Below, in pieces: positions 9,853 to 19,441 of a stretch of DNA of 64,000 nt. The number at the start of each line of letters is the position of its first letter. The first letter of the stretch is position 1. Below the pieces are notes generated by a model, which saw only the letters and a program-made list of their open reading frames with translations, was not told the origin of the DNA and made no database searches. A program made the translations under genes and the position numbers. This DNA is from Candidatus Gastranaerophilales bacterium. Its GTDB lineage: Bacteria > Cyanobacteriota > Vampirovibrionia > Gastranaerophilales > Gastranaerophilaceae. The stretch lies in NCBI GenBank assembly GCA_944323655.1, contig CALUTL010000002.1, positions 87,490-151,489 of the forward strand, written 5' to 3'.

Positions 9853-9869
9853 ATATATAAAGTATATAT
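9853..9869. promoter_or_regulatory. Shared 17-bp upstream motif, copy 1
   Basis: ATATATAAAGTATATAT, 27 bp before the start codon of the gene ending at 9825. The identical 17-mer occurs 28 bp before the start at 37490. It is an imperfect palindrome and could be a promoter core or a regulator site. Confidence 0.5.
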
Positions 9870-9983
9870 TGTTTTATATATTGCTATTTTTTTTGCTTAA
9901 ATTTACAATACTTAACATATAAAGAAGATATATAAGATACATATACCCTAAAAACCTTGTTTTTTCACACTATATAAGTAGGG

Positions 9984-12371
9984 TTAAATATCCAATCCTG
10001 TAAAAAGTTGGAGATTTGAAGCATTATCAAGTGCAGGATAATCATTTATGTCATAGTTATTTATAAAATTAATTGCTTCGTAGCGTGCTTTTTCTAATAT
10101 TTCGGCATCACGAACTATATCGGAAATTATCAAATCCGGAAGCCCGGATTGTCTTGTTCCCAAAAATTCTCCGGGGCCTCTGAGCTGCAAGTCTTTTTCC
10201 GCAATTACAAAGCCGTCATTGGTTTGTGTCATAATTCCGAGCCGCTCTCTTGTTTCCTGCGAGCGTGAAGAGGAAACAAGAACACAATAAGATTGTAAAC
10301 TGCTTCTGCCGACTCTTCCTCTTAACTGATGAAGCTGGCTAAGACCAAATCTTTCAGCGTTTTCAATTACCATAACAGTTGCGTTTGGAACATCTACGCC
10401 TACTTCTACTACCGTTGTTGAAACTAAAATGTTGTATTTACCATCTTTGAAATCTGCCATGACTTGCTCTTTTTCATCGTTTTTAAGTTTTCCGTGTAGA
10501 AGCCCTATTTTCATCTCCGGAAAAACTTCAGATTGAAGTCTTTCAGCCTCTTTTGTGGCGGCTTTGGCTGATAAGGTTTCACTTTCATCAATCAGCGGGT
10601 ATACAACATAAGCTTGACGACCGGCTTCAACTTCTCTTTTTATAAGCTCATAGACGCTTTTGTGAGATGAAGTAAGAGATGTTTTAATCGGTAGTCTGCC
10701 TTTCGGCAATTCGTCTATTATTGTTAAATCCAAATCACCATGAACTGTTAAAGCTAAAGTTCTGGGGATCGGCGTTGCGGTCATTGTAAGCATTTGCGGG
10801 TTTTGAGATTTCTTCTTTAAGACGTTGCGCTGTTTTACACCGAATCTGTGCTGCTCATCGACGACAATTGCACCTAAATTATTAAAATCCGTTGAATCTT
10901 GAATCAGAGCATGCGTTCCGACAGCAATATTTGTTTGACCGTTTCTTAAATCAGTTTGGAATTTTTCCCTGACTTTTTTCCCTTGACTTCCTAAGAAAAG
11001 CCCGACACTAAGCCCGAGCGGAGTAAGCCAGTTTACAAGATTGTTATAATGCTGCTGGGCAAGAATTTCTGTTGGTGCCATAATCGCTCCCTGATATCCG
11101 TTTTCAACACCTGCCAAAAGCATTATACAAGCAACTACGGTTTTTCCGCTTCCGACATCTCCTTGAAGCAGTCTTGCCATTGGCTTTTCCGAATGCAAAT
11201 CATTTAAAATTTCATTTACTGCGCGCTTTTGCCCTCCTGTAAGTTCAAAGGGCAGACTGTCTATGAATTTTTGAACTAATCCGTCACGCTTTATTTCCAG
11301 TGAAACCGCCGAATGTTTATTGTTTTCGTTTCTTAGGCGAACCATTTTTAATTGAACAATAAACAATTCTTCAAAAATCAGACTGAATCTCGCTTTTTCT
11401 AACAATTCCTGATTTTCGGGAAAGTGAATTTGCTCTATCGCTGTTTTTTTGTCCAGTAAATCGTATTTTTCTCTTAAATATTCAGGCAAAATATCTTTTA
11501 TAGAATCCTTGTAAAGCTGAATCGCATTATAAATCGCTTTTCTTAATGTTTTAACGCTAAGATTTTCGCAAACTGTATAAATCGGAACAATCCTTGCCAT
11601 ATTAAGATTTGAAGCGCCATTTTCAAGGAATTCGCCGGTCATAATTGAGTATGAAGGCTTGTCAAAGGTCAGACGGTGATCGTAATTGTTCATTTTTACA
11701 GTTCCTGAAACCATTATTCCGGCATTTACTGGAAATTGCGCTTTTGTCCGCTCTAGCGTATATCTGTTACCTTTTGCCTGAAAAAAGCCTAGCTCAATAG
11801 TGCCTGATTCATCGGATATTTTAACTTTTACAACAGATAAATTGTTTTTTGAATTAAATGCAGAAACGGACTTTACATAACCGAAAATCGTTGTCGATTG
11901 GCCTTCCTGAAGATTTCGAATAAGGGTTCTGCTTGAATAGTCGATGTGTTTTCTCGGAAGATAAAAAATTAAATCCTGTGCTGTGTAAATTCCAAGTTTA
12001 TTAAGAGAATAAGCAACTTTGGGGCCAACCCCTTTTACATAGGTTACATCAGTTTCTGAGGGGCTTTTAAGCGGAGTTAATGAAGAATTCTCTGACTTAT
12101 TTTCCGGCTTCGATTGAGCTATTTCAGAACGTATAACTTTTACCAGATGTTCGATAGAGCGTCTTCTTTCAGGCACCGAAGCTATCGGATAATGTGCAAA
12201 GGTTTCTGCAATAACCGCCCATTTAGGGTTCTTTTTGGAAAGCTTATAATATTTATTCGCCTCTGAAACTATAAACTTTGAAAAACACTTTGTTTTCCCG
12301 TGAATATCAATGTAGCGGTGCTTAACCTCAACATCTATCGCAAGTTTAAGTTTTTCCAAGTCCTCAATCAT
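9984..12371 (-). CDS. recG: ATP-dependent DNA helicase RecG
   Basis: RecG remodels stalled replication forks and branch-migrates Holliday junctions. At 795 residues it is longer than the roughly 690 residues of most bacterial RecG, because of an N-terminal extension of about 110 residues; cyanobacterial RecG is similarly long. A helix-hairpin-helix-like segment VKGVGPKVAYSLNKLGI and an OB-fold wedge domain come next. The motor follows, with Walker A QGDVGSGKT (about 405), DEQH box (about 505), MTATPIPRTLAL, and the C-terminal QLRGRVGRS and LQLRGPGEFLGTRQSG. It starts 25 nt after the cyclase gene, so the two are probably co-transcribed. Confidence 0.96.
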   Translation of the reverse strand: MIEDLEKLKLAIDVEVKHRYIDIHGKTKCFSKFIVSEANKYYKLSKKNPKWAVIAETFAHYPIASVPERRRSIEHLVKVIRSEIAQSKPENKSENSSLTPLKSPSETDVTYVKGVGPKVAYSLNKLGIYTAQDLIFYLPRKHIDYSSRTLIRNLQEGQSTTIFGYVKSVSAFNSKNNLSVVKVKISDESGTIELGFFQAKGNRYTLERTKAQFPVNAGIMVSGTVKMNNYDHRLTFDKPSYSIMTGEFLENGASNLNMARIVPIYTVCENLSVKTLRKAIYNAIQLYKDSIKDILPEYLREKYDLLDKKTAIEQIHFPENQELLEKARFSLIFEELFIVQLKMVRLRNENNKHSAVSLEIKRDGLVQKFIDSLPFELTGGQKRAVNEILNDLHSEKPMARLLQGDVGSGKTVVACIMLLAGVENGYQGAIMAPTEILAQQHYNNLVNWLTPLGLSVGLFLGSQGKKVREKFQTDLRNGQTNIAVGTHALIQDSTDFNNLGAIVVDEQHRFGVKQRNVLKKKSQNPQMLTMTATPIPRTLALTVHGDLDLTIIDELPKGRLPIKTSLTSSHKSVYELIKREVEAGRQAYVVYPLIDESETLSAKAATKEAERLQSEVFPEMKIGLLHGKLKNDEKEQVMADFKDGKYNILVSTTVVEVGVDVPNATVMVIENAERFGLSQLHQLRGRVGRSSLQSYCVLVSSSRSQETRERLGIMTQTNDGFVIAEKDLQLRGPGEFLGTRQSGLPDLIISDIVRDAEILEKARYEAINFINNYDINDYPALDNASNLQLFTGLDI

Positions 12372-12396
12372 ATTTTAATTTTATCATAATTATTTT

Positions 12397-14361
12397 TTAC
12401 GGCTCAGTCTGGCTTATGCGTAAAACTTCGTAAATATCCATTTTTTTAGCTTTACCGCGAATCGTTACTTCACTTATCTTTATTACATCCGCAATATTAC
12501 TTACGTATGAGTACGTTGAACTGCTTATCAAAAAGTTTGTGCGATAAACCTTATTATAACTCTCAATTCTGCTTGCAAGGTTTACTGTGTCACCGATTAC
12601 GGTGTATTCCAGACGCTTCTCGGAACCGATATTGCCGACAAATGCATCTCCTGTATTAATCCCGACTCCGATTTCAATTTTCGGTTTTCCTTCAAACAGC
12701 CACTTGTCACGAAGTTCATCAACCTTTTTTAACATTTCATAAGCGCATTTTACGGCATTTACAGGATGGTTTAAATCCTGTATAGGCTCTCCAAAAATAG
12801 CCATTACTGCATCTCCGATAAACTTATTGATAACTCCGTTATATTTAGTGATTATCGGCTCAATCTCCGTAAAATATTCATTCAATATTTTGGAAACTTC
12901 CTCTGCCGTCATCTTTTCGCTCATGCTGGTAAATCCTCTGATATCAGCAAAAAGCACGGTTACATTCGCTCTTTTTCCACCAAGCTTTATATCATCTATG
13001 TTTTTTACAACACTTTTCATTATATCCTGCGAAAGATATTTGCCCATTGCCTGTTTAATTTTTTCTTTGTTTTTACCCTCTACTATGAAACGATAGGAAT
13101 ATGCAAATATCATCGTTACAAGCTGAATGCCTAAAGGGGTTACTACATTTACCGCAAAATTATGCCTGTAACAAAATACCGCAAATATTAAATAACAAAA
13201 TGAGGTTAAAATTAGTAATAATAAGGACTTGAATACTGAAAAACGGCTTATTATTATAAATGTTAATATACTCAAAAGCAATATTACACAAAAATCAAAC
13301 TTCAAAGAACTAATCTTCATTATATCTTTGTTTATAAAATTGCTTAAATTAATAGCCTGAATATCAACCCCCGGATGCTCATGAAGCATAGGTGTCGGCT
13401 GAGCATCTATTACTTTTATGGCTGAAGCTTTTGCATTTGCACCGACAAATACAATTTTCCCGCTAAATTCCGATGGATTAATAACCGGAGGTTTGCCGTT
13501 TTTGATATTTTCAAGTGAGTCAATAAGATCTACAGCCGAATACTTTTTGAATGAATAAGATGTTCTGTCTAATATTTTGTAAAATTTTATGTAATTGTGA
13601 AGCCCGTTATAGCTTACGGTAGTCGGAATTTTTAATCCGGTCTTTTCAATTTGGACAAAATCGTCATACATAGTTACTTTGTCCGCACCGCTTAAAAGCA
13701 TGTACATCCTTAACGAAAGTGAAGGATAATATTTTTGATTTAGCGAGACTATTAAGTCATTGAAAACCATATAACCGTTTGAGGGCAATCTGGTTGAATT
13801 AACTGAACCTGCATATTTTACAGAATCAAAATAAGCTTTAGGATACTTCGAAAAACTTCCGTATTTTGAAGGAAAACGATATTTAACTCTCTTATCTTCT
13901 ATGTTCACACCGAATTTATCGTAAAATTTTTGTTCATATAATTCCGATTGCTCTTTATCGGCAGGCTTTTCGTCTATCAGGCTGAAACCTACCACAAGAT
14001 TCTTAATTTGCTTTACGGTATTAAATAACTCTTTATCGGCCTGCGGGGCTTCCTGATCTAAACTTGTAAATATAGCATCAAAACCTATTAATTCAGTGTT
14101 ACAGTATTTGCTTAAATATTCGAAAACTTTTGCATACAAATCCCGCTTCCAAGGCCAGCGGTATCTGGAAGTGGATTTATCATCAATTACAACCATCACA
14201 ATTCTGTCAGAGGCATTTTGAATCGCCGAAAAATTCTTGACCATAAAGTTGTATGCGTTAGGTTCAAGAATCTGCCATGAAATTAACAACAGCACAAATG
14301 TTAGCGCTACATAAAATATAAACGAATATATAAAAAACAGTTTAGATTTTAAGTTCTTCAT
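12397..14361 (-). CDS. CHASE2-domain class III adenylate/guanylate cyclase
   Basis: This membrane receptor cyclase of 654 residues has an N-terminal helix followed by an extracytoplasmic CHASE2 sensor (about 40-345; DRIVMVVIDDKST, WPWKRDLYAKV, IVFVGANAKA). Two or three membrane helices (about 350-425) precede a cytoplasmic catalytic domain (about 455-640). Metal-binding motif FADIRGFTSMSEKM, GDAVMAIFGEP and the motif TVIGDTVNLASRIES are intact, so it should be active, most likely making cAMP. The ATG follows AGGAGGGG. It is divergent from eda and upstream of recG, so its relation to DNA repair is probably only transcriptional. Confidence 0.93.
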   Translation of the reverse strand: MKNLKSKLFFIYSFIFYVALTFVLLLISWQILEPNAYNFMVKNFSAIQNASDRIVMVVIDDKSTSRYRWPWKRDLYAKVFEYLSKYCNTELIGFDAIFTSLDQEAPQADKELFNTVKQIKNLVVGFSLIDEKPADKEQSELYEQKFYDKFGVNIEDKRVKYRFPSKYGSFSKYPKAYFDSVKYAGSVNSTRLPSNGYMVFNDLIVSLNQKYYPSLSLRMYMLLSGADKVTMYDDFVQIEKTGLKIPTTVSYNGLHNYIKFYKILDRTSYSFKKYSAVDLIDSLENIKNGKPPVINPSEFSGKIVFVGANAKASAIKVIDAQPTPMLHEHPGVDIQAINLSNFINKDIMKISSLKFDFCVILLLSILTFIIISRFSVFKSLLLLILTSFCYLIFAVFCYRHNFAVNVVTPLGIQLVTMIFAYSYRFIVEGKNKEKIKQAMGKYLSQDIMKSVVKNIDDIKLGGKRANVTVLFADIRGFTSMSEKMTAEEVSKILNEYFTEIEPIITKYNGVINKFIGDAVMAIFGEPIQDLNHPVNAVKCAYEMLKKVDELRDKWLFEGKPKIEIGVGINTGDAFVGNIGSEKRLEYTVIGDTVNLASRIESYNKVYRTNFLISSSTYSYVSNIADVIKISEVTIRGKAKKMDIYEVLRISQTEP

Positions 14362-14409
14362 ACCCCTCCTTATTTTATGATATAATAAATTTTAAAAAAA
14401 GGATAGATT

Positions 14410-15018
14410 ATGAACGAAAATTTAGTAAAATTATTATCAGAACAAAAACTTTTACCTATTTTAAGAAGCAGAGATCCGGAAAAAGTCAGAAATACTGCTT
14501 TAGCACTAATTGATGGCGGAATTAAGTTTATGGAAATAAACGTCGTCAACCCTGAAATTTATTACGTAATTGACGAAATCTCAAAGCATGCAACCGTATG
14601 CGCCGGCGGAATAATAACATCACTTCAAGCCCAGACGGCTGTCGACGCTGGTGCAAAAGTATTGTCTTCACCGATATTTCAAATGAATCTTGTCAAATTT
14701 TCCAAAGACAGACAAGTTCCTTTTATTGCCGGTGCGTCAACTGCAAACGAAGCTTATTCGGCGTGGAAAGCAAGAGTTAAATTAATTAAAATATTTCCGA
14801 TAACAGCTCTTGGCGGGGTTTCTTATTTGGAAAACCTGTTAAGACCTATGCCGTTTTTAAATATTGTTCCTATGGGGGCGGCAAAACTTTCTGAAATTAA
14901 AGATTATATTAATGCCGGAGCTGTCGCCGTCGGTGTCGGAAGAGATTTGTTAAGCGGATATTCATATTCCGAAATTACAAACAGAGTTAAAACTGCTCTT
15001 GAAGAATTAAAGGATTAG
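14410..15018 (+). CDS. eda: KDPG/KHG aldolase
   Basis: This enzyme cleaves 2-keto-3-deoxy-6-phosphogluconate to pyruvate and glyceraldehyde 3-phosphate by a Schiff base. The 202-residue length fits. Visible family segments: the N-terminal LLSEQKLLPILRSRDPEK, GGIKFMEINVVNPE, CAGGIITSLQAQTAVDAGA, the active Lys segment LIKIFPITALGGVSYLENL, and the phosphate-binding VAVGVGRDLL. The usual TLRT-type segment is INVVN here, a noticeable change near the active site. It begins an operon with a KDG-type kinase one base downstream, which supports a role in hexuronate or Entner-Doudoroff metabolism. Confidence 0.88.
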   Translation: MNENLVKLLSEQKLLPILRSRDPEKVRNTALALIDGGIKFMEINVVNPEIYYVIDEISKHATVCAGGIITSLQAQTAVDAGAKVLSSPIFQMNLVKFSKDRQVPFIAGASTANEAYSAWKARVKLIKIFPITALGGVSYLENLLRPMPFLNIVPMGAAKLSEIKDYINAGAVAVGVGRDLLSGYSYSEITNRVKTALEELKD

Positions 15019-15019
15019 T

Positions 15020-15970
15020 ATGGAAGAAAAACTCGATATTATTACGATAGGTGAAAGCCTTATTGAGTTATCAAGCGATACTCATTTAAATGAGGCTGAG
15101 TGCCTTAAAAAGTATTATGGCGGAGATGCCCTTGCAACAGCAGTTGCTGCCTCAAGAGCCGGTTCTAAAGTCGGTTTTATTACAAGAGTCGGTGAGGATG
15201 TCTTTAAAGATTACCTCTTGGAAAGCTGGAAAAATGAGGGGCTTGATATCTCTAAAGTTAAAACCGCACCTGAGCCAAATGGGCTATATTTTATTGCTCG
15301 CCCGACAGGATGCCGAAAAGAGTTTGCTTATTACAGAAAACGTATTGCCCCTGCTAAACTTTCTATTGAGGATATTACCGAAGATTACATTGCAAATTCT
15401 AAAGTTGTATATGCTTCAGGTGTCACGCAGTCCCTTTCTATGTCCGCAAAGGAATCCGTTGCCACTGCTTTTAAATATGCAAAAGATAATGATGTTACAA
15501 CGGCTTATGATCCTAATTTTTCTTTGCTGATTACAACTCCTGAAAATGCCAGAGAAGACTTTAACAGTATAATTGGAAATGTTGATATCCTTTTCATGAG
15601 CGCAAAATACGATACTGTAAATATTCTTGAAATTGATTCTCTTGAAAATATTATGAAGAATATTTGGGATATGGGCGTTGGTATAATCGTTATTAAAGAT
15701 TCAAATTCAGGCGGATATTACACCGGTTACAACGGAAATATAATTTTTTCAGAATTTTATGCACATGATGTAGTCGACACAACTTGCTCTGGCGATGCTT
15801 TTAACGGCGGCTTTTTGCATGCCGTAACTCATGGGTTAACTCCGTTTGAAGCAACTCGTTTTGCCTCTATTGTTGCAGGGCTTCAGGCCAAAGGTATCGG
15901 TGCTATTAAATCTATTCCTTATAAAGAAGAAATCTATTCAATCTTCGAAAAAGGAGGGCTTGATGCCTAA
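15020..15970 (+). CDS. kdgK: PfkB-family sugar kinase, probable 2-keto-3-deoxygluconate kinase
   Basis: This 316-residue ribokinase-type enzyme is expected to phosphorylate 2-keto-3-deoxygluconate to the substrate of the aldolase encoded just upstream. It shows IITIGESLIELSS, the GGDALATAVAASRAGSKVGFI substrate region, FAYYRKRIAPAKL, AYDPNFSLL, and the ATP/catalytic signature DTTCSGDAFNGGF. In the signature a Cys stands where most members have Gly or Ala, while the base Asp of SGDAF is kept. The start codon lies one base after the eda stop. The exact sugar cannot be told from sequence alone. Confidence 0.8.
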   Translation: MEEKLDIITIGESLIELSSDTHLNEAECLKKYYGGDALATAVAASRAGSKVGFITRVGEDVFKDYLLESWKNEGLDISKVKTAPEPNGLYFIARPTGCRKEFAYYRKRIAPAKLSIEDITEDYIANSKVVYASGVTQSLSMSAKESVATAFKYAKDNDVTTAYDPNFSLLITTPENAREDFNSIIGNVDILFMSAKYDTVNILEIDSLENIMKNIWDMGVGIIVIKDSNSGGYYTGYNGNIIFSEFYAHDVVDTTCSGDAFNGGFLHAVTHGLTPFEATRFASIVAGLQAKGIGAIKSIPYKEEIYSIFEKGGLDA

Positions 15971-16985
15971 AAAAGTTGTTGTTTCCGGATATTATGGTTT
16001 TGACAACTTTGGCGACGATGCCATACTTTCGGTTTTGTGTGATAAATTAAAAACTCTAAATGCCGATGTTACCGTTATTTCTTCAAACCCTTCAAAAACT
16101 TCTTCCGATTATTGTGTTAAGTCCGTAAAAAATTTCGATATCAAAAATGTTATAAAAACAATTCAGAATTCGGATATCCTTATCTCAGGCGGCGGAAGCC
16201 TTTTGCAGGATGTAACCAGTTTGAAAAGCCTTTTGTATTATGCGTTTGTTATTTCCTATGCCTTATTTTGCAAAAAAGATGTTGTTATTTTTGCCCAAGG
16301 TATCGGCCCTCTAAATCGCAAAATATCGCAAAAAATAGTTAGAAATCTTGTTTCTAAAGCTAAATATGTTTCGGTTAGAGATAAAAAAAGTCTTGAATTG
16401 CTTCAAAGTTGGGGAATAAATGCTGAGCTTGTAAATGATCCGGTTTTTAATATTAAAATTAAAGATATACCTAAAAATTACGCAGTTGGCATTCAGCTAA
16501 GAGAGTTCCCCTCACTTAATGAAGATTTTTTAAATAGTCTTGCCGACAAAGTTTTAGAACAATTTGAAGGACGCAAAGTTGAGCTTTTTGTATTCCAAAA
16601 AGCCCTTGACGAAAAAGTTTGCAAATACTTTGCTGAGATATTAAAATCTAAAAATCCTAATGTCGATATCAAAATTGTCTATTACAAAAACAGGAAAGAA
16701 ACCTTTAAAAGAATTTCGCAGCTTAATTATATGATTGCAATGCGTTTTCACGCAGTAATTGCGGCTCTAAAAGCCGGAGTAAAGGTCGCAGGTATAAATT
16801 ATGACGTTAAAGTCGAAAAGCTTGCTGATGAAGCTTCTATCCCGCTGATTTCACTTGAAAATAAAACAAACAGTTGGTGTAAAATCTTTGAACAATTAAA
16901 ATCACTTAAACCTTCCGATTTAAGTGATTTTGCATCCTCTAAACACCTTGACTGGTCCGGTATTGAAAAATTATTCACTGTATAA
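15963..16985 (+). CDS. csaB: CsaB-type polysaccharide pyruvyl transferase
   Basis: CsaB adds pyruvate ketals to cell-wall polysaccharide, which lets SLH-domain proteins anchor to the wall. The ATG at 15963 is used because AAAGGAGGG precedes it; it overlaps the kinase gene by 8 nt. The 340-residue product begins VSGYYGFDNFGDDAILSVL and contains ISGGGSLLQDVTS, IFAQGIGPL, VSVRDKKSLELL and the C-terminal MRFHAVIAALKAGV, all typical. Its place behind eda and the sugar kinase may reflect co-transcription only. The 3' end overlaps the convergent gene by 15 nt. Confidence 0.9.
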   Translation: MPKKVVVSGYYGFDNFGDDAILSVLCDKLKTLNADVTVISSNPSKTSSDYCVKSVKNFDIKNVIKTIQNSDILISGGGSLLQDVTSLKSLLYYAFVISYALFCKKDVVIFAQGIGPLNRKISQKIVRNLVSKAKYVSVRDKKSLELLQSWGINAELVNDPVFNIKIKDIPKNYAVGIQLREFPSLNEDFLNSLADKVLEQFEGRKVELFVFQKALDEKVCKYFAEILKSKNPNVDIKIVYYKNRKETFKRISQLNYMIAMRFHAVIAALKAGVKVAGINYDVKVEKLADEASIPLISLENKTNSWCKIFEQLKSLKPSDLSDFASSKHLDWSGIEKLFTV

Positions 16986-17846
16986 ATCAACATGAATACT
17001 TTGAAGTTTTGGCTTTATATTCTCGTCAGTCGTAAAACTTCTTAGTGCCGCATCAAAACCTGAGGCTGTGATTTTACCATCTTTTTTATCGTCTTCAACA
17101 GTGTCAACATATTGAATAAATGCGCTAAGTTCATCTATACTTATTTTTCCATCATCATTTAAGTTCAATTTATTAAATATCTCTGAAAGTAACTCTTTTT
17201 GATCTGGGCTTAATTGCTCAGCACTTTCAATACAAAAGTATGACATCATATAATCAGTGAATTCGTCTTTGCTTAAGCTTCTGTCAGCATTACCATGTTC
17301 CGTATCAATGTAATTCATATAAGATTCTCCAGCAGTTTTTACAGAAACTTTATATGCTGAATTTAGATGTTCTTTTTCTGAATCGGTTTTGTTTTCTTTT
17401 TGGAACAGTGATGAATACAGAGAAGTTGTTATAGAATATTGGCCATTTTCTTTGTTTATTGCTGAATTGATTTCTTTCCCAATTTGGGTTGCTGTATTAA
17501 TATCAGTTTCTGTTGGTGGGAATTGAGGTCCAAATTGCTGCTCTTGCTTTTTATAATATTCGTACGCTTGATCAAAAATTTGTTTTGCTTGGGCTGTTGC
17601 AAAATCATTACCCTGCTGAATTAAATAAGGATTTGTTGTATTATCAGCATACATCGGATGCCAGATATTCAATGGAGGTGTGCATCCCCATGGCATAAAG
17701 GTTCCGCATCCCCATATGCTCCCGCCGTACATGCCGCCTCGATGAATCATGCGAGTCGTGTTCATTAAAATTCCACCTTGCATTAAGCCTTGTCCTAGGC
17801 CTTGCAAACATTTACCAAATATTTCCAAATTAAATTTTAATGTCAT
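16971..17846 (-). CDS. EF-hand protein with Gly-rich N-terminus
   Basis: A 291-residue protein of unknown role. The N-terminus has no classical signal peptide but begins with an amphipathic helix and a Gly/Met/Cys/Trp-rich stretch (RGGMYGGSIWGCGTFMPWGC) that recalls the GGG segments of the genes at 8206-9825. The middle is helical and Gln-rich. The C-terminal third has calcium-binding loops: a degenerate one near residue 182, LNDDGKISIDEL near 232 and DKKDGKITASGF near 258. A variant of the AT-rich upstream motif lies about 23 bp before the start. It may be exported or surface bound; that is inference. Confidence 0.7.
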   Translation of the reverse strand: MTLKFNLEIFGKCLQGLGQGLMQGGILMNTTRMIHRGGMYGGSIWGCGTFMPWGCTPPLNIWHPMYADNTTNPYLIQQGNDFATAQAKQIFDQAYEYYKKQEQQFGPQFPPTETDINTATQIGKEINSAINKENGQYSITTSLYSSLFQKENKTDSEKEHLNSAYKVSVKTAGESYMNYIDTEHGNADRSLSKDEFTDYMMSYFCIESAEQLSPDQKELLSEIFNKLNLNDDGKISIDELSAFIQYVDTVEDDKKDGKITASGFDAALRSFTTDENIKPKLQSIHVDLYSE

Positions 17847-17869
17847 TTTATACTCTCATTGTATACTAT

Positions 17870-17886
17870 ATATATAATAAGTATAT
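17870..17886. promoter_or_regulatory. Shared AT-rich upstream motif, variant copy
   Basis: ATATATAATAAGTATAT lies 23 bp before the start codon of the EF-hand gene. It differs from the 17-mer at 9853 and 37519 by a short insertion. Confidence 0.3.
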
Positions 17887-17945
17887 AAATTATTTAAAAT
17901 TGCACATTTTTTTGATTTTTTAATAATTTCTTTACAAATTGTAAT

Positions 17946-17974
17946 AAAAAAGACTTCCTTAAAAGGAAGTCTTT
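17946..17974 (-). terminator. Intrinsic terminator of tRNA-Leu
   Basis: AAGACTTCC / GGAAGTCTT stem with a TTTT-rich loop and a T run on the minus strand, right after the tRNA 3' end. Confidence 0.85.
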
Positions 17975-17978
17975 AGAT

Positions 17979-18065
17979 TGCCCTAAGCCAGACTTGAACT
18001 GGCACTGAGTTATTCACCCAATTGGATTTTAAGTCCAACGCGTCTACCGATTCCGCCATTAGGGC
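17979..18065 (-). tRNA. tRNA-Leu(TAA)
   Basis: This 87-nt gene has a long variable arm, as expected for a class II tRNA. The acceptor stem is GCCCTAA / TTAGGGC with discriminator A. The anticodon stem TTGGA / TCCAA holds the loop CTTAAAA, so the anticodon is TAA and it reads TTA/TTG. The T arm contains GTTCAAGTC. The CCA end is not encoded. A terminator follows at once. TTA is a very common codon in this AT-rich DNA. Confidence 0.95.
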
Positions 18066-18119
18066 TTATGTCCACTAAATAATAGTAATTTAAAAAAGAT
18101 ATATTGTCAATAAAAATTT

Positions 18120-19337
18120 CTATACCGAACAAGTTTGCTTATATTTCTCTAAATATTCCGATAACTCTGAGGTTTTCAGGCTTAAAGATTTAATAGCAAA
18201 ATCTAATTTATCAGATACAGCTTCCGCTTTATTCAAAGTTGTTTTGCCGAATAATGCCGGGTAATCTATGTTTTTATAAAAATATTTTTGAAATTCAGAA
18301 ATATTTTTGAAAATTTTTAACTCAATTACTTCCTTATAATCGCACAAATCTATAAATAGCTCTGCCGTTAAGGATTTAGCTTTTTGAATATTCATGCGCT
18401 TTAAATGCTTTTGAATTTTTATCAGTTTATCTTGAATATCCTGATAAATCTCTAATAGATTTTCTTTTTTTACAGGCAAATGCTTATTAAAATATTCGAT
18501 TGTTTGCGAATAACCGATTTGCATTAAGTCTTTACGCTTATCTTCCGGCATGTTAAAATCAACGATATTAGTTTCGCCGGTATTTATTACTATGTAATCA
18601 AACATATCTTTTTTGCCGTAAATATCAATTATAAAGTTAGTCGCCATTGAAGTCGTAAATGCATAAAGAGAATTTACGTATTCAATCATGTTTTTGTCAT
18701 TGCCTTCAAAATCACCTTCTAGTCTGAACTCAAGTATTCTGGATTCAATAGGTTCAAGGTGTTTGGACAATTTCCACATAGGCCAGCTCTTCTGCAAATC
18801 ACCGTCTACCAGAATTCTGTTATTATATTCAACAGGCCGCATAAGCCCGGGCATTCCGCAGGATATTCTTATTGCTGACGCTATCTCAAAATCAGGGGTT
18901 TCCCATCTTGAAAATTCTTTACATTCAAAGCTTGATAAATCCGTTGTTATAATAACAAGATTTTTACTTATATCTTTAAAGGTTACAGCCTTATGAGAAC
19001 CCTTTTTATACTTAGCTCCGTAATATTTTTGCTCTATTAAATCTCTTATCCACTCCAAAAATAATTCACCTTTACTTAAGGCAAATTTAGCACCAAGCGA
19101 AAGCTGAACATCTCTAAATACTTCAAAATTTATCTTTAAAAAGATGTCCTCAATTTCCGTGGCAGTGTAACCTACAGCAAGCAGTCCGGCTATCACAGAG
19201 CCAACAGATGAGCCGGCAAGAGTTTTGGGATTTATGCCAAGTTCCTCCATTGCCTTTGCTGTTCCAGCGTAAGCCGCACCTCTTATGGCACCGCCGCCAA
19301 ATAAGCATGTATATTCAAGTGATTTTTGGTTTTCCAT
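18120..19337 (-). CDS. Patatin-like phospholipase
   Basis: A lipid acyl hydrolase using a Ser-Asp dyad. The N-terminal patatin domain (about 1-230 of 405 residues) has the oxyanion hole GGGAIRGAAYAG, nucleophile elbow GSSVGSVIAG (GXSXG) and the Asp segment LVDGDLQKSWP, where DG replaces the common DGG. The C-terminal 150 residues are helical and not recognised. There is no signal peptide, so it probably acts inside the cell or is delivered by another route; some patatins are secreted effectors. There is no Shine-Dalgarno sequence, and a TATAAT lies 6 nt before the ATG. Confidence 0.88.
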   Translation of the reverse strand: MENQKSLEYTCLFGGGAIRGAAYAGTAKAMEELGINPKTLAGSSVGSVIAGLLAVGYTATEIEDIFLKINFEVFRDVQLSLGAKFALSKGELFLEWIRDLIEQKYYGAKYKKGSHKAVTFKDISKNLVIITTDLSSFECKEFSRWETPDFEIASAIRISCGMPGLMRPVEYNNRILVDGDLQKSWPMWKLSKHLEPIESRILEFRLEGDFEGNDKNMIEYVNSLYAFTTSMATNFIIDIYGKKDMFDYIVINTGETNIVDFNMPEDKRKDLMQIGYSQTIEYFNKHLPVKKENLLEIYQDIQDKLIKIQKHLKRMNIQKAKSLTAELFIDLCDYKEVIELKIFKNISEFQKYFYKNIDYPALFGKTTLNKAEAVSDKLDFAIKSLSLKTSELSEYLEKYKQTCSV

Positions 19338-19343
19338 AAAACA

Positions 19344-19372
19344 ATTATATCACTAATTCTTAATTATGTCTT
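19344..19372 (-). promoter_or_regulatory. Promoter of the patatin gene, leaderless type
   Basis: AAGACA, 17 nt, TATAAT, then six nt to the ATG. Confidence 0.6.
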
Positions 19373-19441
19373 GATTAAATACAAAAACACAGCCAACTTT
19401 ATATTTGACTGTGTTTTTAAACCTTTTTATTATCTTATAAG